NCBI GenBank assembly: GCA_019359075.1 | Contig: JAHHIB010000007.1 | Coordinates: 82,258-146,257, forward strand | Length of the DNA stretch: 64,000 bases | Origin: Kalymmatonema hyalinum WJT4-NPBG1 | GTDB taxonomy: Bacteria; Cyanobacteriota; Cyanobacteriia; Cyanobacteriales; Nostocaceae | Direction of reading: 5' to 3' | In this document: positions 36,374 to 45,347 of the stretch, piece by piece | Numbering within the stretch: the stretch's first letter is position 1 | Layout of the letters: every line of letters begins with the position of its first letter | Notes under the pieces: generated by a model | The model's database searches: none | What the model saw: only the letters and a program-made list of their open reading frames with translations | What the model was told of the DNA's origin: nothing | Program-made: the position numbers and the translations under genes

Positions 36374-37353
36374 CCGATTTCCCCCAGTGTTTCAAGTGCT
36401 CGTACCAGCGTCCGTTTCGCCATTTCTACCTTGAAGGCATTCTGCGTCAGGGGTCTAGCACCTTCTAATGCCACCTCCGCCGCTTGTCGAAACACGTCTG
36501 AGTTAACAGATTGACCTCGCAGCATTGCTTCTGCCTTCGGCACACGCCAGGGTTTTGTTCCTACGCCACCTAGCGCGATACGTGCAGCGTTGATTTTGCC
36601 GTTTTGCACATCCAACGCCACCGCAGCAGAAACGAGGGCGAATTCATAGGAGGAGCGATCGCGTACCTTGAGATAGTGCGACTTACGAGCATACGGTGCA
36701 TCTGGCACATCCACAGCAACAATCAATTCCCCTGCTTCCAATGCCGTTTCTCGTTGCGGTGTATTGCCTGGTAACAAATGGAATTCTGTTATTGGAATAC
36801 TGCGTTTTCCCCTTGGTCCTTGTACCTGTACAATGGCATCCAGCGCAACTAAAGCAACTGCCAAATCTGAAGGATGGGTGGAGAAGCACTGCTCACTAGT
36901 CCCCAAAATTGCGTGCATTCGGTGTTCTCCCTTAACTGCTGGACAACCAGAACCAGAGTTACGTTTATTGCAGGGAAACGCCGTATCTCGGAAATATGCA
37001 CAACGGGTACGCTGCATTAGATTACCGCCAATCGATGCCATATTTCGCAGTTGAGGGGAGGCGCTGGCGAGTAATGCTTCGGAAATGACGGGGAAGCGCT
37101 CTTTTATAATGACAGCCGCTGCCACATCACTCATTCGTGCCAATGCCCCAATTCGCAGACCGTTAGGAATTGCTTCAACCTGAGACAATGGCAGTGCATT
37201 AATGTCTACCAATTGAGTGGGAGTTTCCACGTATATCTTCATCAAGTCCAGCATAGTGGTTCCACCTGCAATGAACTTGCTTTCGGTTTCGGAGGTGACA
37301 GTGGCAATGGCGCGATTCACATCATTTGCAGTGGAATAATCAAACTGACGCAT
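36370..37353 (-). CDS. paoB: Aldehyde oxidoreductase FAD-binding subunit, PaoB-like
   Basis: About 327 residues, starting MRQFDYSTAND. It contains the FAD-binding IAGGTTMLDLMK and MASIGGNLMQRT segments of the molybdopterin dehydrogenase family. A cysteine-bearing insertion (Cys about 118, 128, 137 and 156: CAYFRDTAFPC, GSGCPAVKG, EQCFST) matches the extra [4Fe-4S] site of the PaoB/4-hydroxybenzoyl-CoA reductase branch. It passes electrons between the Mo and external acceptor. I chose codon 19 of the open frame; it overlaps the Fe-S subunit gene by 14 nt. Confidence 0.88.
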   Translation of the reverse strand: MRQFDYSTANDVNRAIATVTSETESKFIAGGTTMLDLMKIYVETPTQLVDINALPLSQVEAIPNGLRIGALARMSDVAAAVIIKERFPVISEALLASASPQLRNMASIGGNLMQRTRCAYFRDTAFPCNKRNSGSGCPAVKGEHRMHAILGTSEQCFSTHPSDLAVALVALDAIVQVQGPRGKRSIPITEFHLLPGNTPQRETALEAGELIVAVDVPDAPYARKSHYLKVRDRSSYEFALVSAAVALDVQNGKINAARIALGGVGTKPWRVPKAEAMLRGQSVNSDVFRQAAEVALEGARPLTQNAFKVEMAKRTLVRALETLGEIG

Positions 37354-37957
37354 TGCCACCTCCTTGCGCCACATCTTTAATAGCTGCAACAATATTGGGG
37401 TAAGCACCGCAGCGACAGATATTACCGCTCATCCATTCTTGAATTTCGGTATCTGAGCCAGTATGCCCTTCTTTCAGCAAAGCTACTGCTGACATAATCT
37501 GACCAGGGGTACAGTAGCCACACTGGAAACCATCGTGCTTAATAAAAGCTGTTTGGACGGGATGCAACTGATCTCCCTTCGCGAGTCCCTCAACGGTAGT
37601 AATTTCTTTGCCTACATTCATCACCGCCAATGTCAAGCAGGAGTTAACCCGCCGTCCATCTACTATGACCGTGCAAGCACCGCAAGCACCGTGATTGCAA
37701 CCCTTTTTTGTTCCCGTTAACCCAATATTTTCTCGTAAGGCATCGAGGAGGGTTACTCGTGGTTCGAGTTTCAAATTATACTGTTTTCCATTAATACGAA
37801 AGGAGACATCATTGATGTCTCCTCTTGATGTTTGTGCAGTTGCTTTAGTGCTTTGCGTGGAAGTCATTTGGGAGAAAGCACAGTTTCCTAATGCTGTAGC
37901 TACCGTACTCACAATAGCCAGTTGACAGAATCGTCTACGTCTCAATCTAATTCTCAT
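37340..37957 (-). CDS. paoA: Aldehyde oxidoreductase [2Fe-2S] subunit with Tat signal, PaoA-like
   Basis: A 205-residue protein starting RIRLRRRRFCQLAIV, a twin-arginine-type signal ahead of a hydrophobic stretch and a candidate cleavage near residue 30. Two [2Fe-2S] clusters are marked by CNHGACGACTV with Cys107 (plant-type cluster: 87, 92, 95, 107) and by CGYCTPGQ with CRCG (146, 149, 181, 183). The signal implies export of the folded, cofactor-loaded complex to the periplasm, as for E. coli PaoABC. It is the first structural gene after the AraC regulator. Confidence 0.9.
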   Translation of the reverse strand: MRIRLRRRRFCQLAIVSTVATALGNCAFSQMTSTQSTKATAQTSRGDINDVSFRINGKQYNLKLEPRVTLLDALRENIGLTGTKKGCNHGACGACTVIVDGRRVNSCLTLAVMNVGKEITTVEGLAKGDQLHPVQTAFIKHDGFQCGYCTPGQIMSAVALLKEGHTGSDTEIQEWMSGNICRCGAYPNIVAAIKDVAQGGGNASV

Positions 37958-38155
37958 GCTCTCCGTCTCAAAATCACTCTTGTTTATCGTGACTATTAGG
38001 CGTAGAGAAGCAATTGCAATAGCTCATGTATACTTCTATTGCACTTCCTCAACTTATAGATAACTACTTGTTGATTCCTGCTTCAACGACTCTTGAGTTA
38101 AAAACCCATTAAAAGAACATACAATATCTCATTGCTTACATATTGTACGTTCTTG

Positions 38156-39007
38156 CTATTTTTGAGGAAGATATCTGCCTGGTGTGACCTGAGCAAAACG
38201 TTTGAAGTGCCGTGTTAAGTGGCTAACATCGGTAAAGCCAGATTCAGAAGCAACTAGTCGCAGTGGCAGACCTTTACGTATAAGAGCCTTAGCACGCTCA
38301 ATACGTACCTGAGTTTGGTAATGATGGGGAGGAAGCCCTACCTCTTGACGGAAAACCCGATTTAGATGAAAAGGACTAAACCCCACTAATTGTGCAAGGC
38401 TTTCAAGAGAAACGTTTTCCGTGAGGTGTTCTTCTAAATACTCACGCACCATCTGCACCCGCTTGTGCTCTTGAAACATTGGTTTCGGTGAGATGGGAAT
38501 GTCTGCATATCGTTGTAGGAGCAGACTCACAAAATCCAGTTTTAAGCATTCCACCTCTAACTGCGATCCCACCATCCCCACAACTGAGTGGAACTTGAGA
38601 AATCGTGAGGTCAGTTCACTATCGGTAATGACTGGATTTTGAAAGAAAGGTAAACTAGTAGAGCGTTCGGTCAATTCTTCTACTAACGCTTCAAACAACC
38701 TGGGTTTGATCAACAACATCCAAATTGTTCTATAAACCTCAAGCTGAGTTGTTTTGCGTGTTGTATTATGCACTTCACCAGTATGAATGACGCTAAAGCT
38801 GCCTGGGGGTACGGGGTAACTTGTTCCTCGGTAGAAATATCCACCTGTACAATCATAGGTGAAGCCAATCTGATATTCTTCATGGGAATGCTTGGGAATT
38901 AATTCTGCTGGACCAGGAACGTAAAGATAGAGTTCGACAAGCAGGTCTTTGAATTGCCAGGTCTTAACTGTATTTTGCTGTTGACTCGCAGTATTATTTG
39001 CTATCAT
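38156..39007 (-). CDS. AraC-family transcriptional regulator
   Basis: A 283-residue protein. The N-terminal cupin-like ligand domain (PKHSHEEYQIGFTYD, PPGSFSVIHTGEVHN) is followed by two C-terminal helix-turn-helix motifs (SLESLAQLVGFSPFHLNRVF and LRLVASESGFTDVSHLTRHF). It is encoded about 200 bp upstream of paoA on the same strand, so it is the obvious candidate to activate the aldehyde oxidase operon in response to an inducer. Confidence 0.9.
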   Translation of the reverse strand: MIANNTASQQQNTVKTWQFKDLLVELYLYVPGPAELIPKHSHEEYQIGFTYDCTGGYFYRGTSYPVPPGSFSVIHTGEVHNTTRKTTQLEVYRTIWMLLIKPRLFEALVEELTERSTSLPFFQNPVITDSELTSRFLKFHSVVGMVGSQLEVECLKLDFVSLLLQRYADIPISPKPMFQEHKRVQMVREYLEEHLTENVSLESLAQLVGFSPFHLNRVFRQEVGLPPHHYQTQVRIERAKALIRKGLPLRLVASESGFTDVSHLTRHFKRFAQVTPGRYLPQK

Positions 39008-39027
39008 AAAATAACTGGCAAGAACTG

Positions 39028-39205
39028 TTACATTTCGTCCCAGCCTAGCGCTTTACTAATTTCTTGTGGTAATTTTAATGGACGGAAGGGCTTGGCAAAA
39101 ATAGCCGCAACCTGCAACCCAGCAAAGCTCTCTTGATCCGATTCTTGAACTTTTGCCGTCACTAAAATGATGGGGATTGGTTCGGTTGCAGCGTTAGCCT
39201 TAGCG
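39028..39205 (-). pseudogene. Fragment of a response-regulator receiver domain
   Basis: The minus-strand frame reads EPIPIILVTAKVQESDQESF, AGLQVAAIFAKPFRPLKLP, EISKALGW. This is the last half of a REC domain: the conserved Thr/Ser strand and the KPF lysine are present. The phospho-acceptor Asp and everything before it are absent. It is a remnant. Confidence 0.65.
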
Positions 39206-39283
39206 CAGGGGCAATTTACATAGCCAAAAGGTAAGTGCGATACCAGCACTCAACAGTTGAATCCCTAATTGAAAAGGCTAGTT

Positions 39284-40885
39284 TCACCAAGCAACAGCCA
39301 GACCATCAGCACGAGGCTCACTGGCAGCAATGAGCACTTGATTCTGCTTCAAGATAATTTGACCTTTACCAAAAAATTCCTTTGGACTAGGCACCACATC
39401 GTGACCGCGCTTTTGTAGTCCCTGTACTATATTAGAGGCGACAGTTTGCTCTACAAGAACTGTAGAATCTTCGGTAAACTGCCATCTGGGAGCGTCCAAA
39501 GCGGCTTGGGGATTCATGCCATAATCCACCAAATTAACCACGACTTGCAGATGTCCCTGAGGTTGCATAGCTCTACCCATCACACCGAATGGTCCAATCG
39601 GTTGATCATCTTGAGTCAAAAAGCCAGGAATAATTGTATGCAGAGGGCGCTTTCCTGGTGCTAACTGGTTGGGATGCCCTGACTCTAAGGTAAATCCGCA
39701 TCCCCGATTTTGCAGTGCAATCCCAGTGCCAGCAGGAAGAATGCCACTTCCAAAACCAAAGTAGTTCGATTGAATCAAAGATATCATCAATTCACCATCA
39801 GCCGCCGCGAGATACACAGTTCCACCTTTCGGTAATCCTGGGTTCGCTGTGGGAATTGCTTTTTCCCCAATTAAAGAGCGACGAGAAGCTGCATAATCCA
39901 AAGAGAGAAGCTGCGACGCAGAAACTTGTAGAAAAGGCTCGTCAGCAATGTACTTGTACAAATCAGCAAAGGCAAGTTTCAATGCCTCAATTTGCAAGTG
40001 GTAGCTTTCAGGTGATTCGCGTTTGATTTTGGACAAATCAAAGCCAGAGAGAATATTTAAAGCTATTAAAGTAGCGATGCCTTGGGTGTTGGGTGGCAAT
40101 TCCCAAACGGTGATTCCTCGGTAGTTAGTTGAGATTGGTGTTACCCAGTCGGGTTGATGTGCAGCTAAGTCACTGGCAATTAAGTATCCGCCAGTGTCTG
40201 CGGCAAAGTTATCTATGCGTTCAGCAAGTCTACCTCGATAAAAGCTTTCGCCACCAGTGGCAGCTATTTCCCGCAGTGTATCAGCATGAGCTTGGGAATG
40301 CCAAATTTCTCCGGCGGCTGGTGCTCTATTGTGAGGGAAAAAAACTTCTTTAAACGGCGCAAATTCAGCACCTGTCAGGGAGAGGTAAATTTTTTCTGCT
40401 CGCTGCCAAAGAAGTGATGTGATTGGGGACACGGGGAAACCTTGTTCTGCATAGCGAATCGCTGGTGCAAATAACTGCTCAAAAGGCAGGCGTCCCCAAC
40501 GTTGCCACAATGTCCGCCATGCAGAAACAGCGCCTGGTACGGTAACAGCACGCCAGTCAATTTGCGGCACGGCATTGAGTCCGGCAAACTGTTCTAAAGT
40601 CAGATTTTGCGGGCTTTTCCCAGAAGCATTTAAACCGTGCATTTGCCCGTCCCAAACTAAGGCAAATGCATCTGAACCAATACCGTTGCCCGTGGGTTCT
40701 ACTACCGTCAGGGCGATCGCCATTGCCACAGCAGCATCCACCGCGTTTCCCCCAGCCCATAACATCTCCATCCCGGCGATCGCAGCCAACGGTTGACTTG
40801 TTGCGACAGCACCGCGAGTCCCCATAATGGCTCGTCGGGTACTTGGGTAGGGGTAGTCGGTGAGGTTTCGTAATAGCAAGGGCAA
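39284..40885 (-). CDS. ggt: Gamma-glutamyltransferase family protein
   Basis: A 533-residue Ntn-hydrolase. The N-terminal part has TRGAVATSQPLAAIAGMEML and GGNAVDAAVAMAIALTVVEP. The autoprocessing Thr is in KGGTVYLAAADG, where cleavage would release the small subunit, and a glycine-rich NYFGFGSGILPAGTG loop follows. No signal peptide is visible, so it is either cytoplasmic or belongs to the branch that acts on gamma-glutamyl compounds or related amides. A large perfect hairpin lies between it and the haemagglutinin gene. Confidence 0.9.
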   Translation of the reverse strand: MPLLLRNLTDYPYPSTRRAIMGTRGAVATSQPLAAIAGMEMLWAGGNAVDAAVAMAIALTVVEPTGNGIGSDAFALVWDGQMHGLNASGKSPQNLTLEQFAGLNAVPQIDWRAVTVPGAVSAWRTLWQRWGRLPFEQLFAPAIRYAEQGFPVSPITSLLWQRAEKIYLSLTGAEFAPFKEVFFPHNRAPAAGEIWHSQAHADTLREIAATGGESFYRGRLAERIDNFAADTGGYLIASDLAAHQPDWVTPISTNYRGITVWELPPNTQGIATLIALNILSGFDLSKIKRESPESYHLQIEALKLAFADLYKYIADEPFLQVSASQLLSLDYAASRRSLIGEKAIPTANPGLPKGGTVYLAAADGELMISLIQSNYFGFGSGILPAGTGIALQNRGCGFTLESGHPNQLAPGKRPLHTIIPGFLTQDDQPIGPFGVMGRAMQPQGHLQVVVNLVDYGMNPQAALDAPRWQFTEDSTVLVEQTVASNIVQGLQKRGHDVVPSPKEFFGKGQIILKQNQVLIAASEPRADGLAVAW

Positions 40886-40955
40886 TTTGGTAGTTGTCGC
40901 TATTTTTTAATGCTCATATAGCAATCCTATTTCATTTGTAAAAATTGAGTTTTTC

Positions 40956-40988
40956 AGATCCCCGACTTCTTTAAGAAGTCGGGGATCT
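40956..40988. repeat. Perfect 16-bp inverted repeat, terminator-like
   Basis: The arms AGATCCCCGACTTCTT and AAGAAGTCGGGGATCT are separated by one base, followed on the plus strand by TGTTTTTT. The same motif family is common between cyanobacterial genes. It lies downstream of the haemagglutinin gene and may stop its transcript. Confidence 0.75.
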
Positions 40989-41005
40989 TGTTTTTTCACG
41001 AATCA

Positions 41006-43756
41006 TTACTGTTTAGGGCATTTAGCAGGAGTAGACCCTAAACTAGGGGTACGTGATGCATGGGAAATAAGTGTAACTTGACCTTTGCCGTTGAACACCC
41101 AACCAGTAGCAGGCACAATTGCACCTACATGACTGTCTGAGGGTGGGGGAGTGGTGATTTGGGAGCGCTGTGTCGTAATCTTAGGAAGGCGAGTATCAGA
41201 CCAAACCACATCAGGGCTGAGGGGTTCGTAAGGGCTGGGGGGTAATCCGCCGCGTCCAGTGATGGTAAAACTATTACCTTGTGAATTAGCAAAGGCAGCA
41301 CAGCCAGTGTTTACTAGTAGTGAGGTATCAACTAGAACTGTGGACAGTTCCGGCAAGGTTAAGTTCGGTTCAACATCTGGTCTGTTGATATTCACGCTAC
41401 CCGCCAAGCCAAATTGTGAGCTGGCATTAATGTCATTGGTTATTGGTGTTTGCTCTCGCTCCTCAATTGCGAAGATGCCAGAGCTTGTGATATTAATTTC
41501 GCCACCTCGACCTTCAATGGCACTAGCAATAATGTTATTGTCTTGTCCAGGAACGGCAACCACAGAACCATTTGGAGCAAAGATATTGATGTTTCCCCCG
41601 TTGGCATTTTCAGAAGCTGCGGCGGAAATCAGGCTTTGATTTTGCATCAACAACAGGTTTAAGTTTTGTAGCGTGATATTTGCCCCCTCTCCGGCGTTGG
41701 TTGTTGCAGTGAGTCTTCCTCCGTTGAGGCGAAGGTCGTTAGCTGTAACAGTCAAGTTACCAGCAGAACCTAAACCTGTCCCGCTCACACTCACTTCTGC
41801 CCCATCTTGGACATTCAAACTAGGGGTTGTAATATTCAAGTTCCCAGCTTTTCCAGAGGATTGAGCTGCGGCAGACAAGCTACTGACTACTGGGAAAGAA
41901 TTAATGCTTCCCGTGCCGATGACATCGACAGACTCGGCAGCGTTTACAGTCAAAATTCCGCCTGGACCTTCAGCAAAAGAGCCAGATTGTACCAACCCTC
42001 CATTTTGAATCGTTAACTGCCTAACCTCCAAGGTCAGGGTTCCCCCTTGACCACTGCCGCGATTATTAGCTGAGATTTTAGCCCCATTCTCGACCGTGAG
42101 CAGCCCACTAGTAATCTTGAGATTTCCGACATTACCTGTAGCTCCTGGTTCAGCAGAAACAAAAATGCCACTGCTACCCCTATCAGGAGTAGCGTCTGGT
42201 GAAGCGCCACTCAGTTTAATCGAATCTGAAGCGTTTATGGTTAAACTCCCCCCATTTCCCCCTTTCCGAGCAGCCGTGGATATTTGTGCTCCACCCTGGA
42301 GAGTTAGCCGCTGAGTTTCAATGGTTAGGGTTCCTGCATCGCCTGCATTGTCTATGGCGTTCTGTGCAACTTGAGCAGAAATGCCACTGCGAAAGGTTCC
42401 ATTTGGTGTTGTCGCAAACCCCACCAATTCTACATCAGTTGCTCTCACTACCACATTCCCGGCTTGAGCCGCTCCACTAGTTTCAGCATTCACAACTGCC
42501 CCATCTCGGATTGTCAGTCGTCCAGTGTCAATCGTCAGGTTTCCACCCTTTCCTGTAGCGTTTGATGCGACTTGAGTAGACAAGCCACTGGGAAACTGAC
42601 CATCAGTTGTTGTTCCCGATAGTTCTACAGCATCAGTGGCTCTCACGAGCAAATCCCCAGCTCGACCCTGACCAAAAGTAGGAGTTTGTATAAACGCACC
42701 CCCTTCAACTATTAGCTTCCTAGTTGTGATTGTCAAGTTGCCAGCAGATCCACTACCTAAAGCGTAAGTAGCTAATGCAGTGTTATCTCCACTCAATTTT
42801 ACAGACTCAGCAGCGTTTACTGTCAGATTTCCGCCTGTACCTGCACCTAAGGTGACAGAATAAATTTGGGCACCACTGGTAAGGTTAACGTTCCTGCCCT
42901 GTACCTGAATACTACCGCCGCTCTCGCCGCTAGCATCAACATATGCGCTACCAGAGAGATCAATATCCTGAAAGTTCTGCACGTCCGAATATCCCAAAGC
43001 GTAGCCTTGTGGGATCTCAGTCAGATTAACCAAACCCGTCCCAACGCTACCTAGCTCAATTCTTCCATCTTCTGCGGTTAAATTGCCACCGTCCGCAGTT
43101 ACATTACCGCCTACCAGCGCCAAGGTTTTCCCCTCAGGAACTTGCAAACCAGCCGGAGAGCCAGAAGGATTAACTGCTCCATTCAGACTTGCTTGTGATT
43201 GATTAACAATCCTTCCAGGATTTGAGCCAAATTGCAGCCCCAGAGGAACACTTACCGTTAACAGAGGGGGAGCTTGAGGATTGGTCGCGCTAAATTCTTT
43301 GCCACCCTCAAACTTCAGACTGTCTGCTGTACTCGCTACAAACGAACCCCCAATCTGCAAACTAGCATTTGGTCCAAAAACGATGCCACTGGGGTTGATA
43401 AGAAACAAATTGGCAGTGCCGTTGGCTCGGATTAAACCATCAATATTAGAGATAGAGCCACCCGTTACCCGGCTAATAATGTTCTGAATATTAAAAGTAT
43501 TGTTAAAGAAAGCTTCGCTACCAGTGGGAATGGAAAACTCTCTGAAGCTGTGAAACAGGTTTCCTCCCGCAGAAGTTCCGCCAGTGATAGTGCTGGTGTT
43601 GCCAGAGGGTGTAACGATGGAATTGTTAGGAAGCGTTGTATCTGGGACGATATTCTGTGCTGATACGGGGTAGGAGGCTAACAGCCAAAACAAGGCACTT
43701 CCACTAAACGTCCAGAATCGGAATGAGCTGGGTTTAATAAGCTGAATTTTCACCAT
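41006..43756 (-). CDS. Filamentous haemagglutinin N-terminal-domain (TpsA-like) secreted protein
   Basis: A 916-residue exoprotein. The signal peptide ends near ASYPVSAQN (about residue 34). The TPS secretion domain follows (about 35-160) with the NPSGIVFG motif and ANLFLINP. The rest is a long beta-helix of repeated units such as GNLTVNAAESVKLSG, LTIETQRLTLQGGAQI and GGSLTINASDSIKLS. The conserved cyanobacterial C-terminal tail (VPATGWVFNGKGQVTLIS) is present. It would be exported by a TpsB partner, which is not in the window. Function may be adhesion. Confidence 0.92.
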   Translation of the reverse strand: MVKIQLIKPSSFRFWTFSGSALFWLLASYPVSAQNIVPDTTLPNNSIVTPSGNTSTITGGTSAGGNLFHSFREFSIPTGSEAFFNNTFNIQNIISRVTGGSISNIDGLIRANGTANLFLINPSGIVFGPNASLQIGGSFVASTADSLKFEGGKEFSATNPQAPPLLTVSVPLGLQFGSNPGRIVNQSQASLNGAVNPSGSPAGLQVPEGKTLALVGGNVTADGGNLTAEDGRIELGSVGTGLVNLTEIPQGYALGYSDVQNFQDIDLSGSAYVDASGESGGSIQVQGRNVNLTSGAQIYSVTLGAGTGGNLTVNAAESVKLSGDNTALATYALGSGSAGNLTITTRKLIVEGGAFIQTPTFGQGRAGDLLVRATDAVELSGTTTDGQFPSGLSTQVASNATGKGGNLTIDTGRLTIRDGAVVNAETSGAAQAGNVVVRATDVELVGFATTPNGTFRSGISAQVAQNAIDNAGDAGTLTIETQRLTLQGGAQISTAARKGGNGGSLTINASDSIKLSGASPDATPDRGSSGIFVSAEPGATGNVGNLKITSGLLTVENGAKISANNRGSGQGGTLTLEVRQLTIQNGGLVQSGSFAEGPGGILTVNAAESVDVIGTGSINSFPVVSSLSAAAQSSGKAGNLNITTPSLNVQDGAEVSVSGTGLGSAGNLTVTANDLRLNGGRLTATTNAGEGANITLQNLNLLLMQNQSLISAAASENANGGNINIFAPNGSVVAVPGQDNNIIASAIEGRGGEINITSSGIFAIEEREQTPITNDINASSQFGLAGSVNINRPDVEPNLTLPELSTVLVDTSLLVNTGCAAFANSQGNSFTITGRGGLPPSPYEPLSPDVVWSDTRLPKITTQRSQITTPPPSDSHVGAIVPATGWVFNGKGQVTLISHASRTPSLGSTPAKCPKQ

Positions 43757-44133
43757 TCTTAAAACCTATGTTATTTAATCGCTTGAATAAATCCCTTATG
43801 CTTGTTAAGCTTCTGTCCATTGTGTAACCCAACCAGCACTCAACAAACAGTAGGTATTCAAGACAGGATCATCATTTTTGAGCAGCGGTTTCAGAGGTTA
43901 TATTGTTGATAATCTTATGAAAATAATATATTATTCCTAGCCAATAATATTTATTGACATCACAGTCCTAAATCTACCATGATTTTGGATTATTCTTCAT
44001 TGAAATTTATTACCATTAGCACTTCTGTAAAACCTCATCCCCCAGCCCAGATATAAAGCTAGGGGATGAGGTTTTAGAATTTTTGGGTAAGGCTTTTCAG
44101 ACTTCCCGCTTTTGCTTGTAAAGTCACAGCAAG
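43757..44133. other. Intergenic region with hairpin
   Basis: No gene is seen. A 15-bp perfect inverted repeat, TAAAACCTCATCCCC (44028-44042) with GGGGATGAGGTTTTA (44062-44076), lies just downstream of the PEP-CTERM gene and is the likely end of its transcript. Confidence 0.6.
44028..44076. terminator. Inverted repeat downstream of the PEP-CTERM gene
   Basis: 15-bp perfect stem with a 19-nt loop, followed on the plus strand by GAATTTTT. Candidate terminator or intergenic repeat. Confidence 0.55.
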
Positions 44134-44883
44134 TTACACAGACTTCCTCAAACGCTTATTGCGGTTTAGCAGTGATACTGCACCTAAAGCTCCTACGCCA
44201 AGTAGACTAGCTGTAGCAGTAGGTTCGGGCACAGTGGCAACATTTGGATTTAAGGCTCGTCTCAGTGGGTCAGGGTTACTTGCCAAAATTTTTTCTATTC
44301 TACCAACATCGGGACGACTTACCACTGCTTGTATTGGACTTGAGCCTAAAACATCATTGAAACCGGATAGCGAATTAATCAGACTAGAATCATTAGATGG
44401 AATGAACAAAGTCAAGGTTTCAGACTCGTTGTCAAATGTAACATCGTACCTCAACCAGTCATTGTTAAAAGTACCACCAGGCGAGATGATATCGGAAACC
44501 TGAATGTTGTCGTTCTCTGTGTAGTCTCTAATTGTGGGTAATACTTCACTAGTAGTAGGATCAATCGTAAGTCGAGAAGTCCTCAGATTTCCAGACGGAA
44601 AAAATAGAGGACTGAGATTTGTGTTTGGATTGCCAGTATCTGTAAAGTTTTGAATAGCTCCTGGGAACTCTCCTACAGATTCTGAGTTGTTGATATCCTC
44701 AACAGACATATCCACAGAAAAGTCAATAATGACATCTGACGCGATATCCGAATTTCCAGAAAATTGCAGGAGCCTTCTGACTTGCGCTTGAGCGATCGCC
44801 GGAAATAGACAAGTTGCAATCCCGATAACTGCAGCAACGGCTGTAGTCTTTGTTAAGTTTTGTCTCATTTTATTCAAACTCAT
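44134..44883 (-). CDS. PEP-CTERM sorting-domain protein
   Basis: About 249 residues. It has a signal peptide (TTAVAAVIGIATCLFPAIAQA), a beta-rich exoprotein body and a C-terminal sorting signal: VPEPTATASLLGVGALGAV, then a basic NRNKRLRK tail. Such proteins are processed by an exosortase and are often associated with exopolysaccharide. I chose codon 36 of the open frame (MSLNKMRQ), preceded by AAAGAAG; the upstream part does not look like a signal. No exosortase gene is nearby. Confidence 0.87.
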   Translation of the reverse strand: MSLNKMRQNLTKTTAVAAVIGIATCLFPAIAQAQVRRLLQFSGNSDIASDVIIDFSVDMSVEDINNSESVGEFPGAIQNFTDTGNPNTNLSPLFFPSGNLRTSRLTIDPTTSEVLPTIRDYTENDNIQVSDIISPGGTFNNDWLRYDVTFDNESETLTLFIPSNDSSLINSLSGFNDVLGSSPIQAVVSRPDVGRIEKILASNPDPLRRALNPNVATVPEPTATASLLGVGALGAVSLLNRNKRLRKSV

Positions 44884-44988
44884 CGAAGACTTCTTTACAT
44901 TGCATCCTTTACCAATAGCTTGGTACAAGCCAGTTGCTGTGATGACTTTCTTGGTAAACATTATGCCTTTGTAGGTTAGCACCCACAC

Positions 44989-45347
44989 AGTAACTTCTCA
45001 GGGTAAATACTATGCTGTTGAGTCCATAAATTACAAGAATTGGCTGATTAACTTTATGAAAATATTATATTTAGTACGGTATATTTACTATATATACATA
45101 TTTAATGTATACATAATTACATTATATTTATGCCAGCCGAATTCTCAATTAGTCCTCATACCAGGCAGAAACTTCTCATTTCTGGATCATAGCTGAAGCT
45201 TGATGGACTGAAATTTTAACGAATTCAGTCTCTAGACTGATGAATCAATACGCTCTTACCACATTCTAGAAAAAAGACCTTGCACTTCTCTGCTTTGCAA
45301 GAATGTTTTCTATTCTAGTCCTATTAGCGTAAATTTAGAAACTGGAT
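44989..45347. other. AT-rich spacer between divergent genes
   Basis: No gene is visible. The region around 45060-45130 is very AT-rich with TATATATACAT-type self-complementary runs, consistent with promoters for the divergent PEP-CTERM and PIN-KTSC genes. Confidence 0.45.
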
